DNA of 64,000 bases, taken from positions 496,001 to 560,000 of the forward strand of contig NZ_CP087164.1 in the NCBI RefSeq assembly GCF_021172045.1, read 5' to 3'. Origin of the DNA: Capillimicrobium parvum (lineage in GTDB: Bacteria > Actinomycetota > Thermoleophilia > Solirubrobacterales > Solirubrobacteraceae). The position numbers and the translations under genes are program-made. Below are positions 7,686 through 16,438 of the stretch, piece after piece (position 1 is the stretch's first letter; each line of letters opens with the position of its first letter). The notes under the pieces are model-generated. The model was not told where the DNA came from. It made no database searches and saw only the letters and a program-made list of their open reading frames with translations.

Positions 7686-9010
7686 TGGCGGCAGTCGGTT
7701 GGGATCTGCGCGAGTCCGCGACGTTCGACCGGTCCACGCTGGCCGAGATCCAGCGCGCGGCGACGGAGGGCATCTACGCCATCCGCGGCGGGGGGGCCAA
7801 GCGCCGCGTGCCGCACTTCGACGACCTGCTGTTCCTCGGGGCGAGCATGTCGCGCTACCCGCTCGAGGGCTACCGCGAGCGCTGCGACACCGACGTGATG
7901 CTCGGCACCCGCCACGCGAAGAACCCCATCGAGCTGAAGATCCCGATCACGATCGCCGGCATGAGCTTCGGTGCGCTCTCGGGCGCGGCGAAGGAGGCGC
8001 TCGGGCGCGGGGCGAGCGCGGTGGGCACCAGCACGACGACCGGCGACGGCGGCATGACGCCCGAGGAGCGCGAGTCCTCGAAGACGCTCGTCTACCAGCT
8101 GCTGCCGTCGCGCTACGGCATGAACCCGACGGACCTGCGGCGCGCCGACGCGATCGAGGTCGTCGTCGGTCAGGGCGCCAAGCCGGGCGGCGGCGGCATG
8201 CTGCTCGGCCAGAAGATCTCCGACCGCGTGGCCGGGATGCGCAACCTCCCCAAGGGGATCGACCAGCGCAGCGCCTGCCGGCATCCGGACTGGACCGGGC
8301 CCGACGACCTCGAGATCAAGATCGAGGAGCTGCGCGAGATCACGAACTGGGAGAAGCCGATCTTCATCAAGGTCGGCGCGTCGCGCCCCTACTACGACAC
8401 CGCGCTGGCGGTGAAGGCGGGCGCCGACGTCGTCGTGCTCGACGGCATGCAGGGCGGCACCGCCGCCACGCAGGACGTGTTCATCGAGCACGTGGGGATC
8501 CCGACGCTCGCGGCGATCCCGCCGGCGGTCGAGGCCCTCATCGACCTCGGCGTCCACCGCGACGTCCAGCTCATCGTCTCCGGCGGCATCCGCTCCGGCG
8601 CCGACGTCGCCAAGGCGCTCGCGCTCGGCGCCGACGCCTGCTCGATCGGCGTCGCCGCCCTCGTCGCGCTGGGCGACAACGACCCCGGCCTCGCCGACGA
8701 GTACGCCGCGATCGGCAGCGCGCCCGGCTTCTACGACGCCTGGCACGAGGGTCGCGACCCGGCCGGCATCTCGACCCAGGACGAGGCGCTCGCCGCGCGC
8801 CTGGACCCGGTCCGGGCGGGGCGCCGCCTGGCCAACCTGCTGCGCGTGATGACGCTCGAGACGCAGACGATCGCCCGAGCGTGCGGCAAGTCCCATGTTC
8901 ACAACCTCGAGCCCGAGGATCTCGTCGCGCTGACCGTCGAGGCGGCGGCGATGGCGCGGGTGCCGCTCGCCGGCACGTCGTGGATCCCCGGACGGGAAGG
9001 AAGCCAGTGA
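7685..9010 (+). CDS. FMN-binding glutamate synthase-like subunit without Fe-S cysteines (MgsC/GlxD-like)
   Basis: A 441-residue TIM-barrel protein equivalent to the FMN/synthase domain of GltB. ITIAGMSFGALSGAAKEALG (~80-99), GEGG-type loop TSTTTGDGGMTPEE, QGAKPGGGGMLLG and the FMN-binding SGGIRSGADVAKALALGADA are clear. In typical relatives a C-x5-C-x4-C motif (ending CPVGIATQ) binds an Fe-S cluster. Here the matching residues are Pro347, Trp353 and Asp358 (the last two in WHEGRDPAGISTQ), so the cluster is absent. The frame is continuous and otherwise well conserved, so this looks like a true variant and not decay. ATG overlaps the previous stop; GTGA overlap joins it to the synthetase. Confidence 0.9.
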   Translation: MAAVGWDLRESATFDRSTLAEIQRAATEGIYAIRGGGAKRRVPHFDDLLFLGASMSRYPLEGYRERCDTDVMLGTRHAKNPIELKIPITIAGMSFGALSGAAKEALGRGASAVGTSTTTGDGGMTPEERESSKTLVYQLLPSRYGMNPTDLRRADAIEVVVGQGAKPGGGGMLLGQKISDRVAGMRNLPKGIDQRSACRHPDWTGPDDLEIKIEELREITNWEKPIFIKVGASRPYYDTALAVKAGADVVVLDGMQGGTAATQDVFIEHVGIPTLAAIPPAVEALIDLGVHRDVQLIVSGGIRSGADVAKALALGADACSIGVAALVALGDNDPGLADEYAAIGSAPGFYDAWHEGRDPAGISTQDEALAARLDPVRAGRRLANLLRVMTLETQTIARACGKSHVHNLEPEDLVALTVEAAAMARVPLAGTSWIPGREGSQ

Positions 9011-10341
9011 GTACCCCGAGCCCCCTGAGCGGCACCATCGAGGTTCCCGAGCTGCCGGACGAGGTCCAGTACGTCGCCGTCCAATGGGTCGACGTCCACG
9101 GCGCGAGCAAGGCGAAGATCATGCCGCGCGCCGCGTTCCCCGACGCCTGCGCGCCCGGCGGCGGCGCCGGCTTCGCCGCGTTCGCCAACCACGGGTTCGC
9201 GCGCGGCCCCGAGCACCCCGAGTTCCTGACGGTCCCCGACCCCTCGACGCTCCTGCAGCTGCCGCACCGGCCGGAGATGGCGGTCGTGTTCGGCACCGTC
9301 ATGGACGGCGATGCGGTGGCGACCTGCGACGCGCGGTCGATCCTCGCCCGCGTCCAGGCGATGGCGGCCGAGCGCGGGCTGGCGCCGATCGCCGGCATGG
9401 AGCCGGAGTTCTTCCTCCTGCGCGAGAACGAAAGCGGCACGCTGGTGCCCTACGACGCGCTCGACGTGCTCGACAAGCCCTGCTACGACCTCAAGGCGCT
9501 GCTGCGCGTGTCGCCGGTGCTGACGGAGATCGTCGGGGCGATGGAGACGCTCGAGTGGCCGGTGAGCGCCCTGGACCACGAGGACGCCAACGGCCAGTAC
9601 GAGATCAACTACATGCACGCCGACGCGCTGACGACCGCGGACCGGTTCACGCTGCTGCGCACGATCATCGCCGACATCGCCGACCGCCACGGGGCGATCG
9701 CGACGTTCATGCCCAAGCCGCTTGCGGGCCGGACCGGATCGGGCGGGCACGTGCACATGTCGGCGCAGGCCGACGACGGCTCCAACCCGTTCGCCGATGA
9801 CGGCGATCCTCGCGGGCTCGGCCTGTCGCGGACGGCGTACTCCTTCATCGCCGGGGTGCTCGACCATGCGCGGGCGCTGAGCGCGCTGGCGATGCCCACG
9901 GTGAACTCCTACCGGCGGCTGTACTCGAGCGGCGGGATCTCGGGCGCGTCCTGGGCGCCCGACGCGATCGTCTACGGCGCGAACAACCGCACGGTGATGC
10001 TGCGGGTGCCGGGGTCCGGGCGGTTCGAGAACCGAGCGGTCGACGCGGCGTGCAACCCGTACCTCGCGCTCGCCGGCATGGTCGCGGCCGGGCTCGACGG
10101 CGTGGAGCGCGGGCTCGATCCGGGCGCGCCGATGACGGGCATGGCGCAGCCGCTCGGCGTGCCGACGCTCCCGCGCACCCTCGCCGAGGCGCTCGACGTC
10201 CTCGAGCTCGACACCGTGATGCGCGACGCGCTCGGCGAGGAGGCGATCTCCGAGTTCATCGCGGTCAAGCGGGCGGAGTGGGGCTCCTACATGGAGTCGG
10301 TGTCCGCGTGGGAGCAGAACACGTACCTGCGCCGGACCTGA
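9007..10341 (+). CDS. glnT: Type III glutamine synthetase (GlnT/GmaS-like)
   Basis: A 444-residue protein of the glutamine synthetase superfamily, in the GlnT/GmaS branch. GMEPEFFLL (~130) holds metal-binding Glu residues, DHEDANGQYEINYMHADAL is the second metal/substrate region, and GGHVHMS holds the catalytic His. NSYRRLYSSG and a late RFENRAVDAACNPYLA match the C-terminal active-site loop. The family ligates ammonia, methylamine or another amine to the glutamate gamma-carboxyl group using ATP. As the last gene of the operon it would feed its glutamyl-amide to the amidotransferase/FMN proteins encoded before it, as GmaS does with MgsABC. The 3' end overlaps the convergent ATP-pyrophosphatase gene by 77 nt. 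Confidence 0.92.
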   Translation: MSTPSPLSGTIEVPELPDEVQYVAVQWVDVHGASKAKIMPRAAFPDACAPGGGAGFAAFANHGFARGPEHPEFLTVPDPSTLLQLPHRPEMAVVFGTVMDGDAVATCDARSILARVQAMAAERGLAPIAGMEPEFFLLRENESGTLVPYDALDVLDKPCYDLKALLRVSPVLTEIVGAMETLEWPVSALDHEDANGQYEINYMHADALTTADRFTLLRTIIADIADRHGAIATFMPKPLAGRTGSGGHVHMSAQADDGSNPFADDGDPRGLGLSRTAYSFIAGVLDHARALSALAMPTVNSYRRLYSSGGISGASWAPDAIVYGANNRTVMLRVPGSGRFENRAVDAACNPYLALAGMVAAGLDGVERGLDPGAPMTGMAQPLGVPTLPRTLAEALDVLELDTVMRDALGEEAISEFIAVKRAEWGSYMESVSAWEQNTYLRRT

Positions 10342-10990
10342 GGTCCAGGTAGGCGAAGCGGCCGTCCGGGCTGGTCCAGCGGCCGGCCGGCTGGACCGCG
10401 AGCGGGCGCGCGAAGATCGGCCCGCCGAAGACGAACGTGTGGAACTCGCCGTTCTCGCCGCACGGGTCGGCGGTGGGCGGGAGGTCGGTGAGCAGGCCGC
10501 GGTCGAAGGTCCGGCCGAGGAGGTCGTGGGCGATCTGCTCGCCGTCGACGGAGACGAGGATCGCCCGGAAGCCCGCGTCGATGAAGGCGTGGGCGAGCGG
10601 CCCGGTGTCGCGGCCCCAGAGCGGGAACGCGGCGGCGAGTCCGGCATCGTGCATGCGGGCCTCGCGGTAGGCGCGCAGGTCCTCGAGGAAGAGGTCGCCG
10701 AACGCGACCGTGTCGACCGCGTCGAGCGGCGGCCGGGCGAACGCGGCGCGCAGCCGGTCCTCGTAGCTCGCGTTGGTCGCCGCGGGCGGGATGGCGATGG
10801 CGTGGAGGGGCAGACCGGCGGCGGCCGCCTGGGCGCGCAGCAGGTCCATGGCGACACCGTGATGGGGGACGGTGCCGGTCGTCTCGTCGAACGTGGTCAG
10901 GAGGAGATCGGGCGGCGTGCCGGCTTGGCGCAGGGCGTGAAGCGCGAGCGCCGAGTCCTTGCCGCCGCTCCACGAGAGTGCCGTCGCCAC
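10265..10990 (-). CDS. ATP-pyrophosphatase of the DUF71 / Dph6-like family
   Basis: A 241-residue adenine nucleotide alpha-hydrolase. The PP-loop SWSGGKDSALAL starts at residue 6. LLTTFDETTGTVPHHGV, a NASYEDRL segment, AFGDLFLEDLRAYRE, FPLWGRDTGPLAHAFI and SVDGEQI are the familiar DUF71 blocks. Archaeal and eukaryotic members amidate diphthine; bacteria lack diphthamide, so the bacterial role is unknown (some act in B12 salvage). The GTG at 10990 is directly before the PP-loop, with TACGGT 6 nt upstream. The ~25 C-terminal residues after YLDLRSG read into the glnT 3' end and look non-native. Confidence 0.85.
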   Translation of the reverse strand: MATALSWSGGKDSALALHALRQAGTPPDLLLTTFDETTGTVPHHGVAMDLLRAQAAAAGLPLHAIAIPPAATNASYEDRLRAAFARPPLDAVDTVAFGDLFLEDLRAYREARMHDAGLAAAFPLWGRDTGPLAHAFIDAGFRAILVSVDGEQIAHDLLGRTFDRGLLTDLPPTADPCGENGEFHTFVFGGPIFARPLAVQPAGRWTSPDGRFAYLDLRSGAGTCSAPTRTPTPCRSPTPPA

Positions 10991-10993
10991 GCC

Positions 10994-11010
10994 CGCACCG
11001 TATCGGTGCG
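10994..11010. promoter_or_regulatory. 17-bp palindrome in the divergent promoter region
   Basis: CGCACCG-TAT-CGGTGCG is a perfect 7+7 dyad with a 3-bp centre, lying over the -10 of the ATP-pyrophosphatase gene (10997-11002) and 31 nt before the YgjP-like gene. It could be an operator or a simple hairpin. Confidence 0.4.
10997..11002 (-). promoter_or_regulatory. -10 hexamer TACGGT for the ATP-pyrophosphatase gene
   Basis: TACGGT ends 6 nt before the GTG at 10990, with no Shine-Dalgarno sequence, fitting a leaderless transcript. Confidence 0.45.
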
Positions 11011-11025
11011 GTCTGCCGTGGCGCG

Positions 11026-11031
11026 TATCGT
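11026..11031 (+). promoter_or_regulatory. -10 hexamer TATCGT for the YgjP-like gene
   Basis: TATCGT ends 9 nt before the GTG at 11041 in the divergent intergenic gap. Confidence 0.4.
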
Positions 11032-11040
11032 GGCCGGGCC

Positions 11041-11709
11041 GTGAGTGCCGGGCCGCTGGACATCGACTACACCATCCGCCGCTCTGCGCGCGCGCGGCGC
11101 GTGCGCGTGACCGTCGACCCCCACACCGGCGTGGAGGTCGTCCTGCCCGCCCGGGCGGCGGAGGGCGAGGCGGCGCGCGCGGTGGCTCAGCTCCGGGGCT
11201 GGATCGAGGCGCGGATGCTCGAGGCCGCGGCCGTGCGCGAGCGGATCGCCGCGCGCGGGGCGACCGTCCCGTATCTCGGCACCGATCTGCGGCTCGTGCC
11301 CGAGCCGGGACGCACGCGCGTGCACCGGCGGGGTGACGCGCTGCTCGTGCCCGCGGGCGACGCCGCGCAGCCGGCGCTCGAGCGCTGGTACCGGCGCCAG
11401 GCGCGCGACGAGATCGCCCCACGCCTCGACGATGCGGCCGCCGCGCTGGGCCGCCGCTATGCGTCGCTGTCGATCCGCGCCCAGCGCACCCGCTGGGGTT
11501 CGTGCTCGTCGACCGGTGCGATGAGCTTCAACTGGCGCCTGCTGCTCGCGCCCGCCGAGGTGCTCGACTACGTCGTCTGGCACGAGGCGTGCCACCTGGC
11601 GGTGATGGACCACTCGCCGCGGTTCTGGGCGCTCGTGGCCCGGCACTGCCCCGGCTATCGGGAGCCGCGGCGCTGGCTGCGCCGCCACGGAGCCACGCTG
11701 GTGCTGTGA
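11041..11709 (+). CDS. YgjP-like (DUF45) zinc metallopeptidase domain protein
   Basis: A 222-residue protein of the YgjP/SprT-like gluzincin group. The N-terminal half is beta-rich (IRRSARARRVRVTVDPHTGV). The C-terminal half has the family signature: QRTRWGSCSSTGAMSFNWRL, then VVWHEACHLAVMDHSPRFW, where HExxH and the following DHS...FW supply the zinc site. No signal peptide. Substrate unknown. The GTG at 11041 follows a TATCGT hexamer. The GTGA overlap with the downstream PfkB-type kinase makes this a two-gene unit. Confidence 0.88.
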   Translation: MSAGPLDIDYTIRRSARARRVRVTVDPHTGVEVVLPARAAEGEAARAVAQLRGWIEARMLEAAAVRERIAARGATVPYLGTDLRLVPEPGRTRVHRRGDALLVPAGDAAQPALERWYRRQARDEIAPRLDDAAAALGRRYASLSIRAQRTRWGSCSSTGAMSFNWRLLLAPAEVLDYVVWHEACHLAVMDHSPRFWALVARHCPGYREPRRWLRRHGATLVL

Positions 11710-12554
11710 GCGCTCCGCGCGCCGCGGTCGTCGGGCACGTGGAGTGGGTGGACTTCGCGGTGGTCGACCGGCTGCCCGCGCCGGGCGAGATCGTGCACGC
11801 CCACGAGGCGTTCGCCGATGTCGGGGGCGGCGGCGGGATCGCGGCCGTGGCGATGGCCCGGCTCGCGGGCGGCGCGCAGCTCTTCACCGCGCTCGGCGAC
11901 GACGCGCACGCGGCCGCGAGCGAGCGGGCGCTGCGCGCGCACGGCGTCACCGTCCGGGCGGGACGGCGCGAGCGGGGGCAGCGCCGCTGCTTCACCCATC
12001 TCAGCACCGCCGACCGCGAGCGCGCGATCACGGTGCTCGGCCCCCGGATGATGCCGAGCGGCGACGACCCGCTCCCGTGGGAGGCGCTCGGCGACCTCGA
12101 CGCGGTGTTCGTCACGGCGGGCGACGCGGCGGCGATCCGCCGCGCCCGCGCCGCCCGGATCGTGGTCGCGACCCCGCGCGCGGCGCCGGATCTGCTGGAC
12201 GCGGCGATCGCGCTCGACGCGGTGGTGTTCTCGGATGCCGACGCGGGGGAGCGGGGGATCGCCGAGACGCTCGACCCGGCGCCGGCGCTCGTGATGCGCA
12301 CTCGGGGCGCCGCCGGCGGGGTCTGGGAGACGAGCGCCGGCGCGCCCGGCGCCTGGGCCGCCGCGCCGCTGCCCGGCGAGCCGGTCGACGCGTTCGGCTG
12401 CGGCGACGCGTTCGCGGCGGCGGTGACGCTCGGGCTGGCTGCGGGCGTCGGCGTGGAGCGCGCCGCGGCGTTCGGGGCGCGGGTGGGAGCGGCGGTGGTG
12501 TGCGGTCGCGGCCCGTACGGCGCGCGGCTGGAGGACGTCGCGCGGCCGTGGTAG
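11706..12554 (+). CDS. PfkB/ribokinase-family carbohydrate kinase
   Basis: A 282-residue sugar or nucleoside kinase. The N-terminal GHVEWVDFAVVD strand, the GGGGGIAAVAMARLAGG loop and the C-terminal anion hole/catalytic motif DAFGCGDAFAAAVTLGLAAG (DTxGAGD signature, catalytic Asp in GCGD) are present. At 282 residues it is slightly short for the family. It starts inside the stop of the YgjP-like gene, so it is co-translated. A hairpin after the stop may end the transcript. The substrate cannot be assigned. Confidence 0.85.
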   Translation: MSAPRAAVVGHVEWVDFAVVDRLPAPGEIVHAHEAFADVGGGGGIAAVAMARLAGGAQLFTALGDDAHAAASERALRAHGVTVRAGRRERGQRRCFTHLSTADRERAITVLGPRMMPSGDDPLPWEALGDLDAVFVTAGDAAAIRRARAARIVVATPRAAPDLLDAAIALDAVVFSDADAGERGIAETLDPAPALVMRTRGAAGGVWETSAGAPGAWAAAPLPGEPVDAFGCGDAFAAAVTLGLAAGVGVERAAAFGARVGAAVVCGRGPYGARLEDVARPW

Positions 12555-12569
12555 CGCGCCGTTCCGCGG

Positions 12570-12616
12570 ACGTGCGTCAGGTTCGTCCCGAGTGGTGGGC
12601 AGAAAGTGACGCACGT
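12570..12616. terminator. Inverted repeat between convergent genes
   Basis: ACGTGCGTCA (12570-12579) and TGACGCACGT (12607-12616) are perfect 10-bp complements separated by 27 nt, located after the kinase stop (12554) and before the convergent small gene's stop (12636). No T-tract. A bidirectional factor-independent terminator of actinobacterial type is the simplest reading. Confidence 0.45.
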
Positions 12617-12635
12617 GTCGCGGTGCTCGGGCGGC

Positions 12636-12992
12636 TCAGGCCGCCGTCAGCACGCGCCGCAGCGCGTCGACCGCCGTCTCGCCGCGGTGCGGCTGCACGA
12701 CCTGCTTGCTCACCCGCCCGGTCCACGCCTCCGCCGACGCGTCGCCGCGCAGGTCGACGCCGGCGGTGACCTTCGCGAGGAACCGCTGGGGGCCCGCGAC
12801 CTCGGCGCGGACCGCGACCTGGGCGACCGGATCGATGCGGCGGTGGAAGACGCGGGCGGTGTCGCGGTGCGCGTCGCCGGAGGAGGCGTCCAGGCGGTGC
12901 GCCATCGCGTCGAGCGCGGCATCCAACGACGCGAAGCGCTCAGTGGTGACCTTCGAGCCCACCCGCACGGTGAGCTTCCAGCTCTGCGCCAT
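12636..12992 (-). CDS. Conserved hypothetical protein (118 aa)
   Basis: The ATG at 12992 gives 118 residues: MAQSWKLTVRVGSKVTTERF, a helix SLDAALDAMAHRLDA, and a beta-rich second half (VAQVAVRAEVAGPQRFLAKV, then GVDLRGDASAEAWTGRVSKQ). No domain is recognised with confidence. Its ATG overlaps the stop of the GNAT acetyltransferase gene (ATGA), so the two are translationally coupled and may work together. The alternating strand/helix pattern suggests a small alpha/beta domain. Function unknown. Confidence 0.7.
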   Translation of the reverse strand: MAQSWKLTVRVGSKVTTERFASLDAALDAMAHRLDASSGDAHRDTARVFHRRIDPVAQVAVRAEVAGPQRFLAKVTAGVDLRGDASAEAWTGRVSKQVVQPHRGETAVDALRRVLTAA

Positions 12993-13528
12993 CAGGCGGC
13001 GGCGAGCTCCGCGGTCACCTCGTCCACCTCGCCGTCGTGCACGGACACGAGCCGCTCGGAGATCGCGGCGAACAGACGGTGCGCCGGCTCGTTGTCGGCC
13101 AGCATGGTGGCGGTGAAGTGCGTCACGCCGCGGGCCCGGGCGGCGTCGGCGAGCGCGAGGCCGATCCGGCGCCCGATGCCCTGGCCCTGGTAGCAGTCGC
13201 CGACCACCACCGCGATCTCCGCGGTGCCGGGCCGGTCGTCGAGCCGCACCCAGCGGCCGACCGCCACGAGCTCGCCGGGATCGTCCGCGCGCACCGCGAC
13301 GAGCGCGTAGTGCTGGCAGCCGTCCACCTCGGTGAGGTAGCGCAGCTCGCTCGAGCTCAGGTCGGACCGGGGCGCCAGGAAGCGCCGGCGCCGCGTCTCG
13401 GCCGAGAGGCGCTGCATGCCCTGCTGGAGCAGCGTGGTGTCGCTGGGGCGGATCGGCCGGATGACGAGGGAGGGCGGCACATGCGCATCGTCGCACGTCG
13501 CGACGATGCGCAGTGTGGCGTCCATCAC
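12992..13528 (-). CDS. GNAT-family N-acetyltransferase
   Basis: A 178-residue GNAT protein. LVIRPIRPSDTTLLQQGMQR opens the fold. Core strands include EIAVVVGDCYQGQGIGRRIG, whose QGQGIG is the acetyl-CoA pyrophosphate-binding motif A, and HFTATMLADNEPAHRLF is motif B. FLAPRSDLSSSELRYLTEVD resembles GNATs fused to or related to Pat-type protein acetyltransferases. Acceptor unknown. It lies just after the citrate synthase stop (4-nt gap) on the same strand and overlaps the downstream 118-aa gene. The ATG at 13528 is used; the next Met is residue 2. Confidence 0.85.
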   Translation of the reverse strand: MMDATLRIVATCDDAHVPPSLVIRPIRPSDTTLLQQGMQRLSAETRRRRFLAPRSDLSSSELRYLTEVDGCQHYALVAVRADDPGELVAVGRWVRLDDRPGTAEIAVVVGDCYQGQGIGRRIGLALADAARARGVTHFTATMLADNEPAHRLFAAISERLVSVHDGEVDEVTAELAAA

Positions 13529-13532
13529 TGGG

Positions 13533-14864
<1,332 letters not shown>

Positions 14865-14929
14865 CAAGTGCTCCTGTCTGCTGCCTCTTACCCTCGAACG
14901 CGACAGCGTAGAGCAGGATCCTTAGCTGC

Positions 14930-15253
14930 CTACCTACGGCGCCACATGCGGCCGAAGCGCCGACCCTTCGCGGCGCGGTACTCCGGGGCGCCTTTCGGGT
15001 CGCGCTCGGGCAGCGCGGCGAGGGCGTCCGCGTCGATCGCGAGCTCGACCTTGAGGTTCGTGATCCGCGCCACCTCGGGCGCGTCGACGAACCGCGGGCC
15101 GTGCGGGGTCTCGACGTCCAGGCCGTCGAAGATGTGCTCGGCGCGGTTCTCGAGCACGCGCACCACCGTGCCGCCCGGCGCCCCCTCGCTCGTGACGACG
15201 GGGGCTCCCGGCTCGAGCAGCTTGTAGGAGATCGCGTGCTCGTCGTCGATCAC
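14930..15253 (-). CDS. Conserved hypothetical protein (107 aa)
   Basis: A 107-residue protein beginning MIDDEHAISYKLLEPGAPVV. The central part is a short beta-barrel-like sequence (GGTVVRVLENRAEHIFDGLD, VETPHGPRFVDAPEVARITN) resembling small PRC-barrel-type modules, followed by an Arg-rich tail RRFGRMWRRR. PRC-like identity is a guess. It lies upstream of citrate synthase on the same strand (66-nt gap) and downstream of a small membrane protein. Function unknown. Confidence 0.6.
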   Translation of the reverse strand: MIDDEHAISYKLLEPGAPVVTSEGAPGGTVVRVLENRAEHIFDGLDVETPHGPRFVDAPEVARITNLKVELAIDADALAALPERDPKGAPEYRAAKGRRFGRMWRRR

Positions 15254-15287
15254 GGTGCCCGCCTCTGCGACCAGACCCGCGCGAGCG

Positions 15288-15518
15288 CTAGATGCTCGTG
15301 ATGATCGCCGTCGACATCGCTGCCGCGACGAGCGCGACGCTCACCAGCATGGTCAGCCGGGCGGCCACCGCATTGCCGGGGAACTCGGGCCGCGCGATGC
15401 CGGCGAGCGAGACGAGGACGGCCCATGCGGCGAGCGCTCCGCCCGCGATGTAGAAGGCGGTCTTCGACCCCTCGTCGGCCTTTCCGATCTCCGCGAGGAT
15501 CAGGGCGAACGTGCTCAT
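15288..15518 (-). CDS. Small two-helix membrane protein (76 aa)
   Basis: 76 residues with two predicted membrane helices (TAFYIAGGALAAWAVLVSLA at ~20-39 and a second at ~53-72 ending MSTAIITSI). There are no charged residues in the helices except at the loop. It starts inside the stop region of dcd (ATG overlaps the dcd TGA), so it is translated from the dcd mRNA. No family recognised. Confidence 0.65.
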   Translation of the reverse strand: MSTFALILAEIGKADEGSKTAFYIAGGALAAWAVLVSLAGIARPEFPGNAVAARLTMLVSVALVAAAMSTAIITSI

Positions 15519-16081
15519 GGCCGCAAACCGTACCTGCTCTCGGTGGCCTCGACCTGCCCGTGGTAGTGCGAGCCCAGATCGGGGTGCCCGTAGGGCAGTT
15601 CGGCGGGCCGGTCGAGGGCCATGAACGAGAGCTGCGCGATGGGCAGCTGGGGGTAGAGCTTGATCGGGACGCGCGTCAGGTTGGTGATCTCGAGCGTGAG
15701 TGTCCCCTCGAAGCCCGGATCGACGAAGCCGGCCGTCGCGTGGACGATGAGCCCGAGCCGGCCGAGCGAGCTCTTGCCCTCGATGCGCGCGACGATGTCG
15801 TCCGGGATCGCGACGCGCTCCTCCGTCACCCCGAGGACGAACTCGCCCGGGTGGATGACGAACGGCGCGCCCTCGTCGACCGCGACGTGCTCGGTGAGGT
15901 TCGTCGGCGGATCGCGCAGGTCGATCGCCGACGTGCGGTGGTTGTGGAAGACGCGGAAGGAGTTGCCGAGCCGCAGGTCGACGCTCGCGGGCTGGACCAG
16001 ATCAGGGTCCCACGGCTCGATCCGGATGCGCCCGTCGGCCACGAGGCGGCGGATCGTTCCGTCGGACAGGACGCTCGACAT
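15515..16081 (-). CDS. dcd: dCTP deaminase
   Basis: A 188-residue trimeric dCTP deaminase/dUTPase-fold protein that makes dUMP precursors for thymidylate synthesis. The Dcd signature is complete: QPASVDLRLG (~32), RIEGKSSLGRLGL (~112) with the catalytic-region Ser, and VHATAGFVDPGFEGTLTLE (~126) with the catalytic Glu. C-terminal LSFMALDRPAE and a GSHYHGQ turn follow. The actinobacterial members often both deaminate and cleave the pyrophosphate (bifunctional), but this cannot be decided here. TACTGT lies 7 nt before the ATG. The small membrane protein follows with a 4-nt overlap. Confidence 0.95.
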   Translation of the reverse strand: MSSVLSDGTIRRLVADGRIRIEPWDPDLVQPASVDLRLGNSFRVFHNHRTSAIDLRDPPTNLTEHVAVDEGAPFVIHPGEFVLGVTEERVAIPDDIVARIEGKSSLGRLGLIVHATAGFVDPGFEGTLTLEITNLTRVPIKLYPQLPIAQLSFMALDRPAELPYGHPDLGSHYHGQVEATESRYGLRP

Positions 16082-16088
16082 GCGGCGA

Positions 16089-16094
16089 ACAGTA
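16089..16094 (-). promoter_or_regulatory. -10 hexamer TACTGT for dcd
   Basis: TACTGT ends 7 nt before the dcd ATG at 16081 with no Shine-Dalgarno, a leaderless arrangement. It lies just after the stop of the preceding small gene (16102). Confidence 0.5.
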
Positions 16095-16101
16095 ATGCGG
16101 G

Positions 16102-16365
16102 TCAGCTGACGCCGCTGCGCCGGCGCGACACCGCGCGCACGCGGGCGGGGCTGGCCGGCACCGGGCTGCCGCGGTGCGGGCCGCGCCGCGGCAGCGGCCG
16201 CAGCGGCGGGCGCGGATGCCGCGGGATGCGGCTGCCTCCGTCATCGCCGCCGTCCTCACCGCTCTCCTGCTCCGGCCCCTGGTGGATCGCCCACCACACG
16301 AGATAGAGCAGCGCGAGGATCGGCAGCTTCAGGAAGACCATCAGATAGACAAAGGTCCAGCCCAT
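16102..16365 (-). CDS. Small single-helix membrane protein with Pro/Arg-rich tail (87 aa)
   Basis: The ATG at 16365 gives MGWTFVYLMVFLKLPILALL followed by YLVWWAIHQGPE, a strongly hydrophobic membrane segment. A short acidic linker (EQESGEDGGDD) and a 45-residue tail of Pro and Arg, ending in RRRSGVS, follow. The helix-first layout is typical of small anchored proteins. A longer start at 16407 is possible but adds only a Pro/Arg stretch. No family recognised. It lies upstream of dcd on the same strand. Confidence 0.6.
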   Translation of the reverse strand: MGWTFVYLMVFLKLPILALLYLVWWAIHQGPEQESGEDGGDDGGSRIPRHPRPPLRPLPRRGPHRGSPVPASPARVRAVSRRRSGVS

Positions 16366-16438
16366 TCCCCTCCGTGGGAGGCTACCCGGGCGGGGGTGCC
16401 CGCACAACCGCCGTGTCAGCGGCCGTGCGCCGGGTGCC

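Noticed and set aside
7567-9006. Extension of the glutamine synthetase frame back to 7567
   Set aside because: It overlaps the FMN subunit gene in another frame with low-complexity sequence; the GTG at 9007 in GTGA overlap gives the normal family N-terminus.
6032-10341. Canonical glutamate synthase gltBD
   Set aside because: The domains are on separate genes, the Fe-S cysteines are missing and no GltD-type FAD subunit is encoded in the window.
14865-14867. TTG start for citrate synthase
   Set aside because: The Shine-Dalgarno AGGAG would be only 3 nt away; the adjacent GTG has the normal 6-nt spacing.
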